A stretch of 64,000 nt of DNA, taken from Gammaproteobacteria bacterium (GTDB lineage: Bacteria; Pseudomonadota; Gammaproteobacteria; DSM-16500). The stretch's first letter is position 1; the number at the start of each line of letters is the position of its first letter. Positions 9,288 to 18,359 of the stretch are shown piece by piece. Made by a program: the position numbers and the translations under genes. Under the pieces are notes generated by a model. The model searched no databases. It was given only the letters and a program-made list of their open reading frames with translations, and was not told the origin of the DNA. Where the stretch lies: NCBI GenBank assembly GCA_014132595.1, contig BMAG01000043.1:1-64000 (forward strand), given 5' to 3'.

Positions 9288-11228
9288 ATGTCAAAAAAAC
9301 GTCACAGCCCGGAAGATTTTTTAAAGCTTGCAAAAGAAGAAGAAAGCCATCAATTACGTGGAAAGCTGAAAATATTTTTAGGCGCATCCCCCGGTGTAGG
9401 AAAAACCTATACTATGATTGAGGAAGCGCATATGCAACGCGCTCAGGGGCTTGATGTCATCATTGGAATTATCGAATCTCATGGCCGGCACGAAATAGAA
9501 ACTTTATTAAGTAATCTTGAAATATTACCTCGTCAAAAAATCGAGTATCGCGGACATCAGTTGACTGAATTTGATCTGGACGCCGCCTTAAAACGAAACC
9601 CAGGCATCATACTAATTGATGAAATGGCCCATACTAATGCTCCGGGCTTGCGTCATGCCAAACGCTGGCAGGATATTAAAGAACTTTTAGATCGTGGTAT
9701 CAATGTCTATACCACCCTTAATGTACAACATATAGAAAGTCTAAATGATAATGTGTCTCAAATTTTACATACACACATCAAGGAAACTGTTCCGGATTTT
9801 ATGCTAGAATTGGCTGATTCAATAGAGTTGATTGATTTACCTCCTGAAGATTTATTAAAGCGTTTACAGGAAGGAAAAGTCTATATACCCGAACAAGCAT
9901 CGCTCGCCGTCGAACATTTTTTTCGTAAAGGAAATCTATCAGCTTTACGCGAATTAGCGCTACGAATTACTGCCGAACGCGTGGAAGCTCAAGTATTAAA
10001 TTATAGGCAAGACCTTGGCATTAAACACGTTTGGCCTACCAAAGAAAAGCTGCTCGTCTGTGTGAGCGCAAAATACAAATCTACTAAATTAATTCGTACA
10101 ACTCGTCGCATGGCAAGCCGTTTAAAAGCCGAATGGCTTGCGGTCTATGTCGACACCCCTGAGGTTAGAATCTCTGAAGAAAAACGCAATAGCGCCATTC
10201 AAAATCTACATCTCGCCGAACGATTGGGCGCACAAACAACGATTCTCACGGGCTTAAATGTTAGCAAAGAAATTATGGATTTTGCACGAGAACATAACAT
10301 TACTAGCATTGTCATTGGGAAAGAAATTCGCTCGCGCTTACGAGATTTATTTTTTGGTAGCCTGGCCGATAAAATTATTCGACAAAGCGGTGAAATTGAT
10401 GTGTACCTCATTACGGGTGAATTTGACGATACAGCATTGCCCTTCAAATATAAACGAACATCCTGGCGTTCTTATGGTATTGCCATCATGATTACAGGGA
10501 TTGTCACAGCGCTTAACTATTTTTTTCATCCTTATCTGAATAACAGCAGCATTGCAGTGCTCTATCTCATGGGAGTTGCTATTACTGCATCATTTGGAGA
10601 ATATGGTGCTGCCTTATTAGCTTCTATTTTAAGTATGCTTTTTTTCCGTTTTTGCTTTATCCCTCCTTTTTATTGCCTCACAATGAATGATGCGCCGTCA
10701 AATTTATCATTATTGCTTTTCTTCATTTTCACGCAAATCATCAGTTACTTAGCTATTATTTCACGACGTCAAGTTCAAGCTATTCATCTGGCCGAACATC
10801 ATACCAATGCGCTCTATAGTCTTTCCCGACAATTAGCGTCGACTCGCGGCGTAGACAACTTGCTTGCAGCTGCCACACGTTATCTTGCTGAATTATTAGA
10901 TAGTGATGTGATTGCTTTGCTTCCTGAAAATAATACGCTTACCATTCATGCAAAATCAGGGCCTGTCGCCATCTTAAATGATAAAGAAAAAAGTATTGCG
11001 CAATGGGTCTATGATTTAGGCCAGAGCGCGGGACTTGGCACAGATACACTTCCTCTTGCAAATGCAACCTACATTCCTCTTCTCGCTTCTAAAAAATCAA
11101 TCGGTATACTCAGAGTCTGCCCGAATCAACCTGAACGTTTATTTACACCAGAACAGATGCGATTATTGGAGTCCTGTGTAAATCAAATTGCCTTAGCAAT
11201 AGAAGTAGATAGGGCTCATAAACTATAA
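9288..11228 (+). CDS. kdpD: KdpD sensor protein lacking the histidine kinase core
   Basis: Normal KdpD (about 900 residues) senses K+ and phosphorylates KdpE. This copy has 646 residues and contains, in order, the N-terminal KdpD domain with Walker A GASPGVGKTY and DEMAHTNAPG, a USP-like domain (about 250-370), four membrane helices (about 392-495) and a GAF domain (about 510-640). It stops at EVDRAHKL, just where the linker to HisKA would begin. No H-box or ATPase motif appears in any frame before the convergent gene at 11288, and no kdpE follows. Short KdpD forms without a transmitter are known from Anabaena and Deinococcus. It cannot signal as a kinase; it may instead bind a ligand and act directly on the pump, or be a remnant. 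The reading frame is otherwise clean. Confidence 0.92.
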   Translation: MSKKRHSPEDFLKLAKEEESHQLRGKLKIFLGASPGVGKTYTMIEEAHMQRAQGLDVIIGIIESHGRHEIETLLSNLEILPRQKIEYRGHQLTEFDLDAALKRNPGIILIDEMAHTNAPGLRHAKRWQDIKELLDRGINVYTTLNVQHIESLNDNVSQILHTHIKETVPDFMLELADSIELIDLPPEDLLKRLQEGKVYIPEQASLAVEHFFRKGNLSALRELALRITAERVEAQVLNYRQDLGIKHVWPTKEKLLVCVSAKYKSTKLIRTTRRMASRLKAEWLAVYVDTPEVRISEEKRNSAIQNLHLAERLGAQTTILTGLNVSKEIMDFAREHNITSIVIGKEIRSRLRDLFFGSLADKIIRQSGEIDVYLITGEFDDTALPFKYKRTSWRSYGIAIMITGIVTALNYFFHPYLNNSSIAVLYLMGVAITASFGEYGAALLASILSMLFFRFCFIPPFYCLTMNDAPSNLSLLLFFIFTQIISYLAIISRRQVQAIHLAEHHTNALYSLSRQLASTRGVDNLLAAATRYLAELLDSDVIALLPENNTLTIHAKSGPVAILNDKEKSIAQWVYDLGQSAGLGTDTLPLANATYIPLLASKKSIGILRVCPNQPERLFTPEQMRLLESCVNQIALAIEVDRAHKL

Positions 11229-11287
11229 CGGACAATCCCCATTCTAAACAGACACAAGCGTATTCACGATAGGCTTTGCTTAAAATA

Positions 11288-11809
11288 TTATTGAATTTTT
11301 GCCAAAACCAGACCTGCCAATATCCATCCTATTAATAAATCCGCCATCATGACGAATGTATATGAAGCATCAAAACAAAACCAGTTCCAAAGAGGAAGAT
11401 AAGTGACAATGCCTGCAGCAAGCCCAAAGAAACCGACAAATTTCACTCGTTTAAAATAAGTTAAACCAGTTGTTTTACTCAGCATATAAGCCACTAAAAT
11501 TGCAGCAACCATTTGAATTAATAAACTAATAATCAAGGCAGGAATCATGGAGGATGGCATCCCTTGCAAATGCACTGATGCAAAAATATAGGCTTGGTGC
11601 GCCTTATCCTGACTGCTATCCATTCCCATCGGTGTTACATATATACCGGACTGAAGCACATTGGCTTCCAATCCGCTTGCCACTGCTGGACCGTTAATAA
11701 AACTATGCAGCGTTGCACCATGCCAAGGAAGCACCATCCATGAAAACGCGCCCCAAAAAAACAGGACAAGGCCTGCAAGAAACCCTTTTTTAATGTACGT
11801 CTTCATCAA
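11288..11809 (-). CDS. Conserved-looking membrane protein of unknown function
   Basis: A 173-residue protein I do not recognise. It has four predicted membrane helices: about 8-28 (GFLAGLVLFFWGAFSW), 88-110, 120-140 and 150-170. Between helix 1 and 2 lies a roughly 60-residue loop with PWHGATLHSF and a GIYVTPMG motif. The MVLPWH segment right after helix 1 looks conserved and could bind a metal or cofactor, but that is a guess. The gene runs convergent to kdpD (59 bases apart) and divergent from the FKBP gene. No operon partner gives a clue to its role. Confidence 0.7.
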   Translation of the reverse strand: MMKTYIKKGFLAGLVLFFWGAFSWMVLPWHGATLHSFINGPAVASGLEANVLQSGIYVTPMGMDSSQDKAHQAYIFASVHLQGMPSSMIPALIISLLIQMVAAILVAYMLSKTTGLTYFKRVKFVGFFGLAAGIVTYLPLWNWFCFDASYTFVMMADLLIGWILAGLVLAKIQ

Positions 11810-11924
11810 TTTTTCCTCTCGAGCTAGGCTCTCACTTCAACAAAAATCATCTTGGAAAGCAAGGAATATATAATATTAAACACCATAAATGCAAATAAGA
11901 ACTTCCATAATCATCGCGATAATA

Positions 11925-11933
11925 TGCTATGAT
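11925..11933 (+). promoter_or_regulatory. Candidate extended -10 promoter of the FKBP gene
   Basis: TGC-TATGAT is a good extended -10 box, 29 bases before the FKBP ATG at 11963, in the divergent gap with the membrane-protein gene. The -35 region is not distinct. Confidence 0.45.
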
Positions 11934-11962
11934 TGCAAATTTATACTTCTAGGAACATCACA

Positions 11963-12466
11963 ATGAAACTGACAAAGATAGCAGCAATTGCGCTTAGCAT
12001 ATTTTGCGTTAACACTTTTGCATCCGACCCAATCGCAACGGATTTAGCAAAAAAAACAACGACTGCAGCACTAGATAAAAACCAAGCGGAAGGCGCCGCT
12101 TTTTTAAAGCACAACAAAAAAAATAAAGACGTTGTCACATTGCCTGATGGATTGCAATATAAAATAATAAAACAAGGCAAAGGTCCTAAACCCACAGAGA
12201 CCGACGTAGTCAGTGTCAACTATGTAGGCACCTTCATCAATGGCAAAGAATTTGATAGTTCCTATAAACGAAATGAACCTGCTTCTTTCCCAGTAGGCGG
12301 AGTCATCCCAGGCTGGACAGAAGCTCTGAAGTTAATGCCTGTCGGTTCAATATGGATGCTCTATATTCCTTCTGATTTGGCCTATGGAGAACAAGGCAGC
12401 CCACCCATTGTTCCTGCGAATTCTACATTGATTTTTAAAGTTGAATTGCTCGAAATCAAGAAATAG
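11963..12466 (+). CDS. Periplasmic FKBP-type peptidyl-prolyl isomerase
   Basis: Secreted folding helper that isomerises X-Pro bonds. The 167-residue protein has a signal peptide (about 1-19, ending NTFA), a short helical linker, and one complete FKBP domain from about 50: LPDGLQYKIIKQGKG, the VNYVGTFINGKEFDSS strand-loop, FPVGGVIPGWTEAL and YGEQGSPPIVPANSTL. It resembles the Mip/FkpA group but lacks their long N-terminal dimerisation helix, so it is probably a monomeric relative. The upstream frame is open to 11933; the ATG at 11963 is chosen because AGGAAC precedes it and it gives a proper signal peptide. Confidence 0.9.
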   Translation: MKLTKIAAIALSIFCVNTFASDPIATDLAKKTTTAALDKNQAEGAAFLKHNKKNKDVVTLPDGLQYKIIKQGKGPKPTETDVVSVNYVGTFINGKEFDSSYKRNEPASFPVGGVIPGWTEALKLMPVGSIWMLYIPSDLAYGEQGSPPIVPANSTLIFKVELLEIKK

Positions 12467-12472
12467 CTATTA

Positions 12473-12513
12473 AAAACTAGGCGATTGTTATCAAGAAACA
12501 TCGCCTAGTTTTG
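12473..12513. terminator. Bidirectional terminator hairpin
   Basis: AAAACTAGGCGAT pairs with ATCGCCTAGTTTT around a short loop, giving A-run/T-run flanks on both strands. It lies between the convergent FKBP and gcvPB genes and can end both transcripts. Confidence 0.85.
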
Positions 12514-12528
12514 GCACAAATTAAAATT

Positions 12529-13983
12529 CTATTTTTCTTTATAAACCAAATCCAACTCACGAGCTGCTTTCACTTCATCCAATCGTCGTACTGATAATGT
12601 ATGAGGCGCAGTACGCACCAGATCAGGTTTTATTTTGGCTTCCTGCACAATACAAATGAGCGCATCAGCAAAAGCATCCAACACTTCTTTGCTTTCTGTT
12701 TCTGTCGGCTCTATTAATAAACATTCGGGGACTAATAAAGGAAAATACATCGTCGGCGCATGAAAATCATAGTCTAATAACCGCTTTGCTACATCCAATG
12801 CGGTTATTTGTAATTCTTTGGCTTCTATTTTTAGCGTGATAATAAATTCATGGCTCGCCCTGCGATTTGCATAAGCGGCAGTAAAACCTGCGGCTTTCAA
12901 CTTTGCTAACAAATAATTAGCGTTCAGTGTGGCAAATTCAGCCACACGCTCCATACCTTCCTTGCCAAGCATACGTGCATACATATAAGCACGTAAAATA
13001 ATACCGGCATTGCCCATAAAAGCCGATAAACGTCCAATGGTTTGCGGACACTCTTTCCCTGTTAGCCAATAATAAGTTTCCTCTTTTTTTGCAACAATAG
13101 GCATTGGCAAAAAAGGCACTAAACGTTCACTCACCGCAACCGGTCCCCCGCCTGGGCCGCCGCCGCCATGAGGGGTTGCAAATGTTTTATGTAAATTAAT
13201 GTGCATCACATCAAAACCCATATCGCCAGGACGCACTTTCCCAAGAATTGCATTTAAGTTCGCGCCATCATAATAAAGTAAACCGCCGGCCTCATGAACG
13301 ATACTCGCAATTTCTTCTATGTTCTGTTCAAACACCCCTAACGTTGATGGATTCGTTAACATAATTCCCGCGGTTTTCGGCCCCACGACTTTGCGTAAAC
13401 TATCCAGATCAACATTCCCCTCTTTGTCCGTTGGAATTTCCCGCACTTCAAACCCACATTGCGCAGCGGTCGCAGGATTTGTACCGTGCGCTGCATCAGG
13501 TACTAATATTTCTGTGCGCGTCAAATCTGATCTAGCATGATGATAAGCACGAATCATCGCAACCCCCGCAAATTCACCTTGCGCTCCAGCCATCGGTGTT
13601 AACGATACACCCCGCATACCTGTCACTGCTTTTAATATTTCCTGCAACTCATAAGCACAGGAAAGATAGCCTTGACTATTTATGGGTAAGGAAAAAGGAT
13701 GGTGATTTAAAAAACCTTCCAGCATTGCAAGTTGATGTATACCGCGCGGATTATATTTCATCGTACAAGAACCCAGCGGATAAAACTGCGTGTCAATTGA
13801 AAAATTCGCACGCGATAACTTCGTAAAATGACGCACCACTTGCAACTCAGAAACTTCCGGCAACAAAGGCTCATCGTTTCGCAATAAATGAGAAGGAATT
13901 GTTGTTTTTTGAGCCACATGACGCGGTATTTGAGCGGTAGCACAACGGCCATGATGTGATAACTTAAAGATAAGTTCTGACAT
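12529..13983 (-). CDS. gcvPB: Glycine dehydrogenase (decarboxylating) subunit 2
   Basis: C-terminal half of the glycine-cleavage P protein, made here as a separate 484-residue subunit. It carries the pyridoxal-phosphate lysine in [16 protein letters not shown] and the glycine-rich loop that follows; other landmarks are [10 protein letters not shown] and [11 protein letters not shown]. With GcvPA it decarboxylates glycine and passes the aminomethyl group to lipoylated GcvH. It overlaps gcvPA by 20 bases and ends the gcv cluster. A two-gene P protein is unlike the fused gcvP of enteric bacteria. Confidence 0.97.
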   Translation of the reverse strand: MSELIFKLSHHGRCATAQIPRHVAQKTTIPSHLLRNDEPLLPEVSELQVVRHFTKLSRANFSIDTQFYPLGSCTMKYNPRGIHQLAMLEGFLNHHPFSLPINSQGYLSCAYELQEILKAVTGMRGVSLTPMAGAQGEFAGVAMIRAYHHARSDLTRTEILVPDAAHGTNPATAAQCGFEVREIPTDKEGNVDLDSLRKVVGPKTAGIMLTNPSTLGVFEQNIEEIASIVHEAGGLLYYDGANLNAILGKVRPGDMGFDVMHINLHKTFATPHGGGGPGGGPVAVSERLVPFLPMPIVAKKEETYYWLTGKECPQTIGRLSAFMGNAGIILRAYMYARMLGKEGMERVAEFATLNANYLLAKLKAAGFTAAYANRRASHEFIITLKIEAKELQITALDVAKRLLDYDFHAPTMYFPLLVPECLLIEPTETESKEVLDAFADALICIVQEAKIKPDLVRTAPHTLSVRRLDEVKAARELDLVYKEK

Positions 13984-15379
13984 GCTCTGTTTTCTCCGTT
14001 TTATCTCGTGAATGATCCTCGCAAGAAAGAACAGAAGCTAACGCTGTCACAAATTTATCTATATCTTCTGCTGTTTTTGTTTCTGTGACACACACCAACA
14101 GACATTCACCCAAGTGAGGATATGCCTTAGATAAATCAAAGCCCCCTTGCATTTTTGATTTAGCTAATTGATGCAGCACAAATTCTACAGAGCGAGGAAC
14201 CCGTATCACGAACTCATGAAAATAGGGGCCCTCAAAAACCAACTCAACACCTTTAATGGCTGTTAATTTTTTCTGTAATAATTCTGCATTCTGATGACTG
14301 ATCAAAGCAATCTGACGTAATCCATGAGGTCCCATTAAACTCATATAAATCGTACTTGCAGCAACAAGCAATCCTTGATTGGTACAGATGTTTGATGTTG
14401 CCTTCGCACGACGAATATGTTGTTCGCGCGCCTGCATTGTTAATACAAATCCTTGTTTACCTTCCAGATCAACTGTACGTCCAACAACTCGTCCTGGTAA
14501 TTGACGTGCCAGTTCTTTTTTACAACATAAAAAACCATAATAAGGACCGCCGGATGATAAAGGCACTCCTAAAGGTTGTCCTTCTCCACAAGCAATATCG
14601 GCACCCGCATGACCCCATTGACCAGGCGCTTTTAATAAAGCCATCGCCATCGGATTTACAACAGCAATGGCTAACGCTTTTTTTGCATGCACCCAATCCG
14701 TTAACGTATCCACTTCTTCGAGCATCCCCAAAAAATTAGGCTGCGGAATCACTAAGGCTGCTATTTCTTCATGCGTCATTTTTTCAAGGGTTTCGATAGA
14801 AAGACGCCCTGTTTTTTCATCAAATGGAACATCAACAAGCTCAATACCTTGTTGTGTAACAATCGTTTTAACCACTTCGCGATAAAAAGGATGCACACAG
14901 CTCGGTAATAAAATCCGGTTCGATTTATTTTTACGATTTAGTCGAACCGCCATTAAAATTGCTTCTGCCAATGCAGTTGCCCCATCGTACATCGATGCAT
15001 TGGATATATCTAATGCCATCAAGCTGGCCATCATGGTTTGATATTCATAAAGCAGCTGCAATGTTCCCTGACTTGCTTCTGCCTGATAAGGTGTATATGC
15101 CGTCATGAATTCACCGCGGCCTGCAATATGCCAGACGGCCGCAGGAATATGATGTTCATAAGCGCCCGCTCCTATAAAGCAAAGTAGTCCGCTATCTTGT
15201 TCGGCACGCGAACGCATCAGACGGCCTAATTCCATTTCAGTTAAACTTTCTGGAATAGCCGGCATATTTTTAACTCGCAAATGAGCGGGAATCTCTTCAA
15301 ATAATTGCTCGATGCTTGTTACATCAATTGTTGCCAGCATTTCCTTAATGTCGTTTGCAGAATGCGGAATAAATGGCAT
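13964..15379 (-). CDS. gcvPA: Glycine dehydrogenase (decarboxylating) subunit 1
   Basis: N-terminal half of the glycine-cleavage P protein, about 471 residues. Family segments include [47 protein letters not shown] and the GGPYYGF loop. This half lacks the PLP lysine and works as a heterotetramer with GcvPB. The start ATG at 15379 ([11 protein letters not shown]) has GAGGAAG five bases upstream; a longer frame to 15421 would overlap gcvH and is less likely. Order in the cluster is gcvT-gcvH-gcvPA-gcvPB. Confidence 0.97.
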   Translation of the reverse strand: MPFIPHSANDIKEMLATIDVTSIEQLFEEIPAHLRVKNMPAIPESLTEMELGRLMRSRAEQDSGLLCFIGAGAYEHHIPAAVWHIAGRGEFMTAYTPYQAEASQGTLQLLYEYQTMMASLMALDISNASMYDGATALAEAILMAVRLNRKNKSNRILLPSCVHPFYREVVKTIVTQQGIELVDVPFDEKTGRLSIETLEKMTHEEIAALVIPQPNFLGMLEEVDTLTDWVHAKKALAIAVVNPMAMALLKAPGQWGHAGADIACGEGQPLGVPLSSGGPYYGFLCCKKELARQLPGRVVGRTVDLEGKQGFVLTMQAREQHIRRAKATSNICTNQGLLVAASTIYMSLMGPHGLRQIALISHQNAELLQKKLTAIKGVELVFEGPYFHEFVIRVPRSVEFVLHQLAKSKMQGGFDLSKAYPHLGECLLVCVTETKTAEDIDKFVTALASVLSCEDHSRDKTEKTEHVRTYL

Positions 15380-15401
15380 AAGCTTCCTCGCTTTCAGTAT
15401 T

Positions 15402-15791
15402 TCAATGCGCCTCTGATGCAACCTGTTTTAAATATTGCTCGGAATTTAATAAATGCGGGGTATCGTTATCATAAGGACGAACTTTAAATAACCAGCCTTT
15501 TCCGTAAGGATCCTCATTAATCAGTTGCGGTGTTTCAAACAAGGCTTCGTTAATTTCAACGACTTCTCCTGAAACCGGAGCATAGATATCCGCAGCTGCT
15601 TTGACAGATTCGACAACGGCACACTCTTGCCCAGATTCAAGATTCGCTTCAATCTCAGGTAATTCTACATAAACTAAATCACCTAACATTGTTTGCGCAT
15701 GATCAGTAATTCCTATCGTCAGCACATCTTCATCTCGACGCACCCATTCATGTGTTTTTGAATATTGCAAAAACTTTGGCACACTATTCAT
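15402..15791 (-). CDS. gcvH: Glycine cleavage system H protein
   Basis: Lipoyl-carrier protein that shuttles the aminomethyl group between P, T and L proteins. At 129 residues it has the usual length. The lipoyl lysine is in [15 protein letters not shown], preceded by [10 protein letters not shown]; the C-terminal [10 protein letters not shown] is also typical. It lies 74 bases downstream of gcvT and 22 bases before the gcvPA start. The L protein (dihydrolipoamide dehydrogenase) is not in this window. Confidence 0.97.
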   Translation of the reverse strand: MNSVPKFLQYSKTHEWVRRDEDVLTIGITDHAQTMLGDLVYVELPEIEANLESGQECAVVESVKAAADIYAPVSGEVVEINEALFETPQLINEDPYGKGWLFKVRPYDNDTPHLLNSEQYLKQVASEAH

Positions 15792-15865
15792 TTTTCCACT
15801 CCTAAACTAAGACCTAGACTTGGCTTATCTATTTCACCCTATCCTGATTTTTATACTCCACGCCT

Positions 15866-17020
15866 CTATGACTTTACATCCACTCCATTGTGACGCTTGG
15901 AATGAGGGTCCGCTGAAATGTGAACAGATCCTGCCGTTTTATTTTTAGTAACAAAAGGTGGTTTGATCACCTCTGCACGATGTTGTTTCCCTCGGATTTC
16001 CACCATGCATTGCGCTCCTATTGTGTGAGGCACACGAGCCAATGCAATCCCTTTATTTAATGTAGGCGAAAAACTCCCGCTTGTAATCTCCCCTTCACCC
16101 ATATCTTCCACGATCACTTTTTGATGATTACGCAAAACACCTGGCTCTAACAATACTAGGCCTTTCAGACAACGCATAACGCCGGATTGCCGTTGTTTTT
16201 CGAGTGCATCACGTCCAATAAAATCGCGTTCTTTAGGTTCCCAGGCAACAGTCCAGGCTAAATTTGATTCTAACGGCGTGACTGTCTCATCCATATCTGC
16301 ACCATATAAATTCAATCCCGCTTCCAGCCGCAGCGTATCACGCGCACCTAAACCGCAAGGATAAATTTTAGCGGCAATTAATTTCTCCCACAACGCAGCG
16401 GCCTCATCAGAAGGTAAAATAATTTCAAAGCCATCTTCACCGGTGTAACCGGTGCGCGCAACAAATAAAGAATTCAAGGAAACAGCGTGAAATGGTTTTA
16501 AATCAAGAATAACTTTCAAATCATTCAAATCAAAAACAGCGGAAAGTTTATTTCGAACCTGCGGTCCTTGCACAGCTAACATAGCGCAATCAGTACGCTC
16601 AACCAATGTGATAGAGTATTTTTTTGCATGCTCATTTAACCATGCTAAATCTTTATCATGCGTCGCTGAATTAACAATCAAACGAAAAAAATCATCCCTT
16701 ATTTTATAAACAATTAAATCATCAATGATCCCGCCTTGAGGATTTAACATGCAAGTATAAAGTGCTTTTCCTGAGGTCAGACGATCCACGTTGTTTGCAA
16801 GCAGATAACGCAATAAAGCGGCAACCTCCTGCCCTTTTGCATCCACAATAGTCATATGCGAGACATCAAACACACCCGCATCCTGACGCACATGATGATG
16901 CTCCTGCACTTGAGAACCATAATGCAAAGGCATTTCCCAACCGGCAAAATCAACCATTTTGGCATTCGCCGACAAATGAGAGGAATATAATGCTGTTTTT
17001 TTCCCCATAATCTTAAGCAT
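15866..17020 (-). CDS. gcvT: Glycine cleavage system T protein (aminomethyltransferase)
   Basis: Transfers the one-carbon unit from aminomethyl-GcvH to tetrahydrofolate, releasing ammonia. The 384-residue protein is slightly longer than usual because of a polar C-terminal tail of about 20 residues (after VTKNKTAGS). Landmarks: MVDFAGWEMPLHYGSQ, GVFDVSHM, ARTGYTGEDGFEI, the GLGARDTLRLEAGLNLYG folate-site segment and ITSGSFSP. A second ATG lies at 17008, four codons in; neither start has a strong ribosome site. It is the first gene of the gcv cluster. I found no glycine riboswitch in the short gap upstream (17021-17125). Confidence 0.96.
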   Translation of the reverse strand: MLKIMGKKTALYSSHLSANAKMVDFAGWEMPLHYGSQVQEHHHVRQDAGVFDVSHMTIVDAKGQEVAALLRYLLANNVDRLTSGKALYTCMLNPQGGIIDDLIVYKIRDDFFRLIVNSATHDKDLAWLNEHAKKYSITLVERTDCAMLAVQGPQVRNKLSAVFDLNDLKVILDLKPFHAVSLNSLFVARTGYTGEDGFEIILPSDEAAALWEKLIAAKIYPCGLGARDTLRLEAGLNLYGADMDETVTPLESNLAWTVAWEPKERDFIGRDALEKQRQSGVMRCLKGLVLLEPGVLRNHQKVIVEDMGEGEITSGSFSPTLNKGIALARVPHTIGAQCMVEIRGKQHRAEVIKPPFVTKNKTAGSVHISADPHSKRHNGVDVKS

Positions 17021-17125
17021 TCCATTTATCTTTTAAAATCCAGCAAGAAGTATACCGTTAAAAAAAAATGTTTTCATCAAATTAAAACTATTACAGCCCG
17101 CTGGGATATGCGAAAATTTTATACT

Positions 17126-18340
17126 TTAGAGATTTCCCAACCCCGGCAAATCTCCTCGCTTACCTAATGCATAGCTGATTAAAAAATTTTTAATAAAAGG
17201 TAATTGATTTGTTAAATTCAAACCAAAATTACGAAGTTGTTGCACTGATTTTTTATGACTACCAAATAATTGTTTCAGTGCTTCCACCAAGGTCAGCATC
17301 ACCAATGTATCACTTTTACGCCAGCGCTCATAACGGCGCAAAGTAGACAAACTTGAAAAATCGCGATTTTTTTTGTGCGCATCTATAATCACTTCAGCAA
17401 GCGTTGCTGCATCAAGCAACCCTAAATTAACACCTTGGCCTGCCAGTGGATGAAGTGTATGCGCCGCATCACCAATCAATGCCAAATGCGGGCTTACATA
17501 ATTTTTGACATGACGCATACGCAATGGAAAAGAATACCGCTGACTCACTGAGGTTATAACGCCTAATTTTTTTGAAAATTCATCGCTCAGCTTTTCGCAA
17601 AAAGCTTCATCGTCCAACGATAATAGATTTTTTGCATACTCATGCTCCGCAGACCATACAATTGAACAATCATGCGGATCATCGAATGGTAAAAAAGCAA
17701 GCGGCCCTGTTGGCAAAAAGCGCTGCCAAGCAGTCGCTTGATTCGGTAATGTTGTTCTCACCGTTGCAACGATTGCAGTATGCGCATAATCATAATTTTT
17801 AAATTCAATATTCGCGTTCGTACGCACCCATGAATTCGCGCCGTCTGCACCAATGAGAAGTTTTGTTTGTAATGTTTTTTGATCGCTTAAGACAAGCTCA
17901 ATCTGATTTTCTTTTTCTTTTAAAATATCAACTATCGCAGGACAAAGAAAATCAATATTTTGATAACATTGAAACTGATCTTGCAAACTCCTTCGAATCA
18001 CACGGTCTTCAATAATATAACCCAGGAGAGACTCACCGATGGATTGGCTATCAAAATGAATCTCACCTACACCAGCCGCATCCCATACATGCATTTGCGT
18101 GTAAGCACTCACACGTTTGGCTTTAATAGATTCCCAACAGTGAAGATTTTGTAAAATAGTTTTTGAAGCAAGTGAAATAGCGCTCACACGATGGTCGTAA
18201 CGCGCTTTCTCCTGATGATCATCTGAAACTTTTGCTTCTAACACCGCAATTTTTAAAGAAGTGGAACGAGCAAGCGCAAGCGCCGTTGCCGCACCTACAA
18301 TACCGCTACCAACGATTATGATATCGTATGCTTCAGACAT
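17126..18340 (-). CDS. UbiH/UbiF/VisC-family FAD hydroxylase
   Basis: Flavin monooxygenase, most likely hydroxylating a ring position of the ubiquinone precursor at the inner membrane face. The 404-residue protein has the three class motifs: the N-terminal Rossmann GSGIVGAATALALA, the DG motif LLIGADGANSWVR, and the GD motif LIGDAAHTLHPLAGQGVN followed by LGLLDAATLAE. Which ring position it attacks (UbiH, UbiI or UbiF type) cannot be decided by eye. It lies 19 bases after algC at the end of the coaBC-dut-algC run. Confidence 0.9.
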   Translation of the reverse strand: MSEAYDIIIVGSGIVGAATALALARSTSLKIAVLEAKVSDDHQEKARYDHRVSAISLASKTILQNLHCWESIKAKRVSAYTQMHVWDAAGVGEIHFDSQSIGESLLGYIIEDRVIRRSLQDQFQCYQNIDFLCPAIVDILKEKENQIELVLSDQKTLQTKLLIGADGANSWVRTNANIEFKNYDYAHTAIVATVRTTLPNQATAWQRFLPTGPLAFLPFDDPHDCSIVWSAEHEYAKNLLSLDDEAFCEKLSDEFSKKLGVITSVSQRYSFPLRMRHVKNYVSPHLALIGDAAHTLHPLAGQGVNLGLLDAATLAEVIIDAHKKNRDFSSLSTLRRYERWRKSDTLVMLTLVEALKQLFGSHKKSVQQLRNFGLNLTNQLPFIKNFLISYALGKRGDLPGLGNL

Positions 18341-18359
18341 AGGATTTCCATCACTAAGT

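Noticed and set aside
11229-11287. Hidden kinase domain of KdpD in another frame
   Set aside because: Only 59 bases remain before the convergent gene and no H-box or ATPase motif is found in any frame.
14356-14739. Plus-strand 127-residue ORF
   Set aside because: Lies wholly antisense to gcvPA, which has strong family motifs; composition looks like a shadow frame.
17021-17125. Possible glycine riboswitch before gcvT
   Set aside because: The gap is only about 100 bases, AT-rich, and I see no tandem aptamer-like conserved G-rich cores.
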